From an uncultured Treponema sp. (lineage in GTDB: Bacteria > Spirochaetota > Spirochaetia > Treponematales > Treponemataceae): 8,008 bases of DNA. This document shows, piece after piece, positions 7,899-8,008 of the stretch. The notes under the pieces were generated by a model that was not told the DNA's origin, searched no databases, and was given only the letters and a program-made list of their open reading frames with translations. The DNA lies in the NCBI GenBank assembly GCA_946538795.1, contig CAMNGY010000050.1:1-8008 (forward strand), given 5' to 3'. Position numbers and translations under genes: made by a program. Every line of letters begins with the position of its first letter. Position 1 is the first letter of the stretch.

Positions 7899-7937
7899 CT
7901 CCCTTTCGGACTATATTTTAACATACTGCGGTGTCAT
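7899..7937 (-). promoter_or_regulatory. Candidate promoter and ribosome binding site of the AddAB-like operon
   Basis: Reading the minus strand, ATGACA (7937-7932, one mismatch to TTGACA) is followed after 16 bases by TATAGT (7915-7910, one mismatch to TATAAT). The Shine-Dalgarno GGGAG (7903-7899) lies 7 bases before the ATG at 7891. This would give a very short leader of roughly 12-15 bases. An alternative -10, TAAAAT (7920-7915), has no good -35 at the normal distance. Confidence 0.5.
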
Positions 7938-7947
7938 TTAGTGACAC
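7931..7947. promoter_or_regulatory. 17-bp palindromic operator candidate overlapping the -35 element
   Basis: GTGTCATTTAGTGACAC is an inverted repeat with two perfect 6-base arms (GTGTCA / TGACAC) around 5 bases. The inner T-A pair also matches, leaving one mismatched pair and the centre. It covers the ATGACA -35 candidate of the operon, the position expected for a repressor site. The size fits a dimeric helix-turn-helix regulator, but I cannot name the family, and no regulator gene is in the window. It is too short and lacks a T-run to be a terminator. Confidence 0.5.
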
Positions 7948-8008
7948 TTTGAATTTGAGCACCTTCCCTTTGGCCTATCATAACCTTTCATCTCTGTCCA
8001 CGGCTTTT
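7948..8008. other. Upstream edge of the AddAB-like operon, no gene assigned
   Basis: On the minus strand two short frames enter from beyond the window edge. One has 9 codons and stops at TGA 7980-7978. The other has 22 codons, ends CSNSKCH and stops at TAA 7940-7938. Either could be the tail of an upstream gene on the same strand, but both are too short to support. No transcription terminator or repeat is visible. Confidence 0.3.

Noticed and set aside
1..8008. CRISPR array, tRNA or rRNA gene, insertion sequence ends
   Set aside because: Reading both strands I found no regularly spaced repeats, no cloverleaf-like segment with a GTTCRA-type T-arm, and no transposase or terminal inverted repeats.

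Overview
The window comes from a bacterial chromosome of moderate GC content (by eye about 45%), in what looks like accessory rather than core sequence. Shine-Dalgarno motifs (GGAGG, AGGAG, GGGAG, and a run of six G) precede the starts. This suits a Spirochaetota (Treponema-like) or Firmicutes anaerobe better than Bacteroidota, where such motifs are usually weak. The protein wording recalls gut or oral anaerobes. This placement is an inference and no lineage marker is present.

Left part, plus strand: the C-terminal 134 residues of a D12-class adenine DNA methyltransferase (5' end outside the window) end at 407. A degraded stretch follows, holding the first ~50 codons of a GNAT acetyltransferase with its own ribosome binding site. 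An integral-membrane acyltransferase of the acyltransferase-3 family (best start 884) then runs to 2017.

Right part, minus strand: a two-gene operon fills positions 1959-7891. The upstream gene (7891-5150) encodes a 913-residue AddB/RecC-like protein with a C-terminal PD-(D/E)XK nuclease. The downstream gene (5135-1959), 14 bases away, encodes a 1058-residue UvrD-type helicase with a C-terminal RecB-type nuclease (AddA-like). Together they should form a helicase-dual-nuclease complex that processes DNA ends in recombinational repair and possibly degrades foreign DNA. The AddB-like partner lacks both a Walker A motif and the iron-sulfur cysteines of classical AddB.

The operon has a plausible promoter at 7910-7937 whose -35 element is covered by a near-perfect 17-bp palindrome (7931-7947), which suggests a dedicated regulator. 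The acyltransferase and helicase genes converge and overlap by 59 bases. That overlap, the GNAT stump and the loose spacing suggest past rearrangement. The most interesting feature is the divergent, apparently regulated AddAB-like pair close to a DNA methyltransferase. It may be a housekeeping repair enzyme or part of a defence cluster, and the window alone cannot decide.
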